Shown: in pieces, positions 30,325 through 33,474 of the stretch
How the letters are laid out: each line of letters begins with the position of its first letter
How positions within the stretch are numbered: position 1 is the first letter of the stretch
NCBI GenBank assembly: GCA_904419835.1
Contig: CAJFTA010000019.1
Coordinates: 1 to 33,474, forward strand
Length of the DNA: 33,474 bases
Reading direction: 5' to 3'
From: an uncultured Pseudoflavonifractor sp.
GTDB taxonomy: Bacteria; Bacillota; Clostridia; Oscillospirales; Oscillospiraceae
Notes under the pieces: generated by a model
What the model saw: the letters and a program-made list of their open reading frames with translations, nothing else
What the model was told of the DNA's origin: nothing
The model's database searches: none
Translations under genes and position numbers: made by a program

Positions 30325-31008
30325 ATGAAAATTCTGGTTGTGGACGACGAAAAGGTGCTGGTCAAGGGCATCAAGTTCAACCTGGAGAGCGAGGGCTACC
30401 AGGTGGAGACCGGCTATGACGGGGAGGAGGCCGTGGAGCTGGCCAGAAGCGGCGGATTTGACCTCATCATCCTGGATCTGATGATGCCCAAAATTGACGG
30501 CCTTCAGGCCTGCATGCGGATACGGGAGTTCTCCAACGTGCCCATCATTATGCTCACCGCCCGCAGCGAGGACACCGATAAGATCATCGGCTTTGAGTGC
30601 GGCGCCGACGATTACATCACCAAGCCCTTCAACATCCTGGAGCTGAAGGCCCGGGTGCGGGCCCTGCTCCGCCGGGCGGGCATGGCCGCCCAGAAGGAGA
30701 AGCGGTCCCGCCTCACCGCCGGACACATCGTCATCGACGCCGACGAGCGCTCCGCCTGGAAGGGGGAGACCCCGGTGGACCTGACCGCCAAGGAGTTCGA
30801 CCTCATCGAGCTGCTCATGCGCAACCCGGGCCGGGTGTACAGCCGGGAGAACCTGCTCAATGTGGTGTGGGGCTATGAGTACGCCGGGGACTACCGCACC
30901 GTGGACGTCCACGTCCGCCGCCTGCGGGAGAAGCTGGAGCTGGACCCCGCCCGGCCCGAGTATATCCTCACCAAGTGGGGCGTGGGCTACTACTTCAAAA
31001 ACAGTTAA
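30325..31008 (+). CDS. OmpR-family response regulator without adjacent kinase
   Basis: The 227-residue protein has a receiver domain with Asp7/Asp8, phospho-acceptor Asp51 (ILDLMMPKIDG), Thr78 and Lys100, and a C-terminal winged helix (about 125-227) ending GVGYYFKN. It resembles the WalR/ResD-type regulators of Firmicutes in overall sequence, but that closeness is an impression. GGAGGA precedes the ATG. No sensor kinase gene follows; a terminator does, so its partner must be encoded elsewhere. It appears co-transcribed with the ComEA-like gene. Confidence 0.94.
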   Translation: MKILVVDDEKVLVKGIKFNLESEGYQVETGYDGEEAVELARSGGFDLIILDLMMPKIDGLQACMRIREFSNVPIIMLTARSEDTDKIIGFECGADDYITKPFNILELKARVRALLRRAGMAAQKEKRSRLTAGHIVIDADERSAWKGETPVDLTAKEFDLIELLMRNPGRVYSRENLLNVVWGYEYAGDYRTVDVHVRRLREKLELDPARPEYILTKWGVGYYFKNS

Positions 31009-31021
31009 ACCAACATACAAC

Positions 31022-31065
31022 AATGCCTCCGGAAGGAAATTTCCTCCCGGGGGCATTTTATTTTA
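31022..31065 (+). terminator. Terminator after the orphan response regulator
   Basis: A 15-bp stem (31022-31036 with 31043-31057), with one mismatch and one G-U pair, is followed by TTATTTTAC. Confidence 0.85.
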
Positions 31066-31166
31066 CAAACTGTTTGTCTCTATTTTACAAAAACTGCGGG
31101 GAAGGGCGGGGAAGAGGATGGTACAATATCTGCCGGAACAGAAAACTGAGTAAAAGGAGAGCCTCC

Positions 31167-32027
31167 ATGCCATCCACTTATGCGCACAAGTATTTTGGAG
31201 ACAGAATCCTGCATCGGGCCCCGCCTGCCCTGGAGGGGCTGACGCCTGCCCAGAGGGAGCTGTTTTCCATCGGCCTCCACGGGCCGGACATCCTGTTTTA
31301 CTACAAGGCGCTCTCCGTCAACCGGGTCAACGCCGTGGGCTTCGGGCAGCACGAGAAGCCGGCCGCCGAGTTTTTCGGTCCGGCCGCCGCCCTGGTACGG
31401 GCCATGCCCGCCGGGGAGAGAGGGCCAAGCCGGGCCTATCTCATGGGCTTTCTCTGCCACTTTGCCCTGGACAGCGCCTGTCACGGGTACATTGAGCGGA
31501 AAATCCACGTCAGCGGGGTCACCCACACGGAGATCGAAGGAGAGTTTGACCGCTGTCTCATGGCCGAACAGGGACTGGACCCGGTGCGGCAGGACCTGAC
31601 CGGACACATCTGTCCCACAGCGGAGCACAGCCGGGTCATCGCCCCATTCTTTCCCACCGTCACGCCGAAAGAGGTGGAAAAATCCCTGCGGAGCATGATT
31701 TTCTATAACCGTCTGCTGGTGGCTCCGGGCTTCTGGAAGCGGAGCCTGGTAAAAGGCGTGCTCAAGCTGTCGGGCAACTACACCGAGATGCACGGCCTGC
31801 TCATCAACTCACAGCCCGATCCCCGCTGCGCCGACAGCTGTGTCCGCCTGAAAAAGCTGATGGACCGGGCGGAGGAGCAATGCCTGGCGCTGATGGAGGG
31901 CTACCTGCCCTGCCTGGCGGAGGAGCGGCCCCTGCCTGTAGGGCTGGAGCCCACCTTCGGCCCCGGAGCCAACTGGCAGAAGATCCCTGTGCTGAGTCTG
32001 GAAAAGGAGCTTGTTTATGAAGTTTAA
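31167..32027 (+). CDS. Zinc-dependent phospholipase C-like protein
   Basis: The 286-residue protein matches the zinc-dependent phospholipase C (PF00882-type) fold found as uncharacterised clostridial proteins. It begins MPSTYAHKYFGDRIL, then GLHGPDILFYYKA and the HxxxD-type segment GFLCHFALDSACHGYIE, supplying His and Asp metal ligands. No signal peptide is seen, so unlike secreted toxins it is probably cytoplasmic. Its substrate is unknown. The ATG at 31167 follows AAGGAGA by 6 bases. Its last 11 bases overlap the MFS permease gene, suggesting a joint role. Confidence 0.8.
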   Translation: MPSTYAHKYFGDRILHRAPPALEGLTPAQRELFSIGLHGPDILFYYKALSVNRVNAVGFGQHEKPAAEFFGPAAALVRAMPAGERGPSRAYLMGFLCHFALDSACHGYIERKIHVSGVTHTEIEGEFDRCLMAEQGLDPVRQDLTGHICPTAEHSRVIAPFFPTVTPKEVEKSLRSMIFYNRLLVAPGFWKRSLVKGVLKLSGNYTEMHGLLINSQPDPRCADSCVRLKKLMDRAEEQCLALMEGYLPCLAEERPLPVGLEPTFGPGANWQKIPVLSLEKELVYEV

Positions 32028-33285
32028 ACTGCGGCCCCTGGAGCGCAAATGGGTGCTCTACGATGTGGGCAATTCCGCCTTTACCCTGCTGGTATCCACC
32101 ATCATGCCCATCTACTTCAACAGCCTGGCCGACGCGGAGGGGCTCTCCGAGGTGAGCTATCTGGCCTACTGGGGCTACGCCACCTCCATCGCCACCCTGA
32201 TGGTGGCGCTGTGCGGTCCGGTGCTGGGCACCATCTCCGACTTCCCCGGCTGGAAAAAGAAGCTCTTTTCCGTCTCCGTACTGGTGGGGGCCCTGGGCTG
32301 CGTGGGCCTGGGTGTCATGTCCTCCTGGCTTTGGTTCCTGGTGCTCTTCGTCCTGGCCAAGTCGGCCTACTCGGTGAGCCTGGTCATCTACGACTCCATG
32401 CTTACCGACATCACTGAGGCTGAGCGAATGGACAAAGTGTCCGCCAACGGCTATGCCTGGGGCTACATCGGCAGCTGCATCCCCTTTGTCCTCTCCCTGG
32501 TGCTGGTGCTGTGCTATGAGTCCCTGGGCATGTCCATCAACGTGGCCATGGCGCTGGCCTTCCTGCTCATTGCGGCGTGGTGGCTGCTGCTGTCCGTACC
32601 TCTGTGGCGGTCTTATGAGCAGAAGCACTCCGTCCCTGCCCAGGGCAGCCGCCTGGGCGAGAGCTTCCGCCGCCTGGGCGGCGTGTTCTCCGAGCTCTCT
32701 CACAACCGGAAGGCCCTCTTCTTCCTCATCTCCTTCTTCTTCTACATTGACGGTGTATACACCATCATCGATATGGCCACCGCCTATGGCACGGCCCTGG
32801 GCCTGGACACCACGGGGCTGCTGCTGGCCCTGCTGGTGACCCAGATTGTGGCCTTCCCCGCCGCCCTCCTCTTCGGTCGCCTCACGGAGCGGTTCTCCTC
32901 CGCAAACCTTATTCTGGTGTGTATCGGCGCCTATTTCCTCATCACCATCTATGGCATGTGGATGAAGGCGCAGTACCAGTTCTGGGTGCTGGCCGTGTGT
33001 GTGGGTATCTTCCAGGGGGCCATCCAGTCCATGTCCCGGGCCTACTTTGCCCGCCTGATTCCCCCGGAGAAGTCCGGCGAGTACTTTGGCCTGTACGATA
33101 TCTGCGGAAAAGGCGCCTCCTTCCTGGGCACCATCACCGTCTCCGCTGTGAGCCAAATTACCGGCAGCGTCAACCTGGGCGTGGGAGCCCTGGCATTTAT
33201 GTTCGCCGTGGGCGCGGCTTTCTTTATCCAGACAGTGCGGCAGGTGTCTCCCAACGAAAGAAAAGAGGCCATTCCGGCCCGGTAG
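32017..33285 (+). CDS. UMF1-type MFS permease
   Basis: The 422-residue integral membrane protein shows about 12 hydrophobic helices. It carries features of the UMF1 (Atg22-like) group of the major facilitator superfamily: the N-terminal VLYDVGNSAFTLLVSTIMP and the mid-protein YDSMLTDIT then GYAWGYIGS. Characterised Atg22 proteins export amino acids from vacuoles; the substrate of the bacterial members is not settled. The ATG at 32017 lies 7 bases after AAGGAG, inside the end of the previous gene. A hairpin follows the stop. Confidence 0.9.
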   Translation: MKFKLRPLERKWVLYDVGNSAFTLLVSTIMPIYFNSLADAEGLSEVSYLAYWGYATSIATLMVALCGPVLGTISDFPGWKKKLFSVSVLVGALGCVGLGVMSSWLWFLVLFVLAKSAYSVSLVIYDSMLTDITEAERMDKVSANGYAWGYIGSCIPFVLSLVLVLCYESLGMSINVAMALAFLLIAAWWLLLSVPLWRSYEQKHSVPAQGSRLGESFRRLGGVFSELSHNRKALFFLISFFFYIDGVYTIIDMATAYGTALGLDTTGLLLALLVTQIVAFPAALLFGRLTERFSSANLILVCIGAYFLITIYGMWMKAQYQFWVLAVCVGIFQGAIQSMSRAYFARLIPPEKSGEYFGLYDICGKGASFLGTITVSAVSQITGSVNLGVGALAFMFAVGAAFFIQTVRQVSPNERKEAIPAR

Positions 33286-33293
33286 CGTCAAAA

Positions 33294-33320
33294 CACAGCA
33301 GCCCATCAGGGGCTGCTGTG
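33294..33320 (+). terminator. Hairpin after the MFS permease gene
   Basis: An 11-bp perfect stem (33294-33304 with 33310-33320) with a 5-base loop follows the stop by 8 bases. No T-run follows, so terminator function is uncertain. Confidence 0.5.
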
Positions 33321-33377
33321 CCGTGAGCGGCTGAAAAAACAATAAAAAGCGGGTGTGTTTTGCCGGGAATCCGGCAA

Positions 33378-33474
33378 TGAACTGCACCCCATTTGTTAGA
33401 CAGTATGATATACTGAAAATAACAAGTGGGGTGATTTATTATGCCGAAAGGAATACCAAACAAACGCTATACAC
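33378..33474 (+). mobile_element. Left end of an IS3-family (IS150-like) insertion sequence
   Basis: The stretch beginning TGAACTGCACCCC and continuing TTTGTTAGACA (33378-33402) looks like the terminal inverted repeat of IS150-group elements. It is followed after about 40 bases by a transposase-like start. The element runs out of the window, so the right end and target duplication cannot be checked. Confidence 0.65.
33441..33474 (+). CDS. IS3-family transposase OrfA, 5' fragment
   Basis: Only 11 codons are present, reading MPKGIPNKRYT, a start I associate with the helix-turn-helix OrfA protein of IS150-like elements. GTGGGGTGA before the ATG can serve as ribosome binding site. The assignment relies on this short motif and the terminal repeat before it. 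The gene is cut by the window edge. Confidence 0.6.
   Translation, partial: MPKGIPNKRYT

Noticed and set aside
1..33474. CRISPR arrays, tRNA or rRNA genes
   Set aside because: No regularly spaced repeats and no tRNA or rRNA signatures were seen on reading through the window. A covariance-model search was not possible here.

Overview
The window is GC-rich bacterial chromosome of clostridial (Firmicutes) character. The gene families and arrangement (DUF1385-prmC, recA-recX, rimO-pgsA, a cysteine T-box before cysE-cysS, BlaI/M56 pairs, heterodimeric ABC exporters under MarR) and the mix of consensus sigma-A promoters with very GC-rich codons suggest a gut Oscillospiraceae (Flavonifractor/Lawsonibacter-like). 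That placement is an inference; no rRNA gene is present to test it.

Layout: 0.2-0.6 kb, cytidine deaminase (minus). 0.8-4.4 kb, a three-gene signalling operon: FG-GAP-like lipoprotein, OmpR-type regulator, sensor kinase. 4.4-10.6 kb, housekeeping genes: DUF1385 membrane protein, prmC, recA, recX, a small XRE regulator, rimO, pgsA. 10.6-11.6 kb, a zinc-ribbon membrane protein (minus) and an internally deleted purine-permease pseudogene. 11.6-14.0 kb, a T-box leader followed by cysE and cysS. 14.2-18.7 kb, a MarR regulator overlapping two ABC half-transporters whose complementary motif losses mark a heterodimeric exporter. 18.8-20.3 kb, two acetyltransferase genes; the first has an attenuator-like leader with a 12-codon ORF. 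20.3-29.7 kb, all on the minus strand: DegV, an ECF sigma factor with a membrane protein, a BlaI-type repressor with a very large M56 protein, an AT-richer two-gene cassette, and a D-Ala-D-Ala carboxypeptidase. 29.9-33.3 kb: ComEA-like protein, orphan response regulator, zinc-phospholipase-C-like protein, UMF1-type MFS permease. The last ~100 bases are the left end of an IS3-family element with the first codons of its transposase.

The most unusual region is 26.5-28.3 kb. A block of about 145 bp (tail of dacF, terminator, promoter with a palindromic operator) occurs twice as a diverged direct repeat. One copy drives blaI-M56. The other drives a secreted protein of unknown function that, with a second small membrane-anchored protein, forms a lower-GC insert between dacF and blaI. 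The shared operator predicts that this cassette is an output of the BlaI/M56 sensor. The M56 protein has about 770 residues after its last membrane segment, with Asp-box (BNR-like) motifs and no visible penicillin-binding domain, so it probably senses something other than beta-lactams in the usual way.

A second candidate system is the leader of the tandem-GNAT gene (18.8-18.94 kb), where a short ORF overlaps one of two mutually exclusive hairpins and the other hairpin hides the ribosome binding site.
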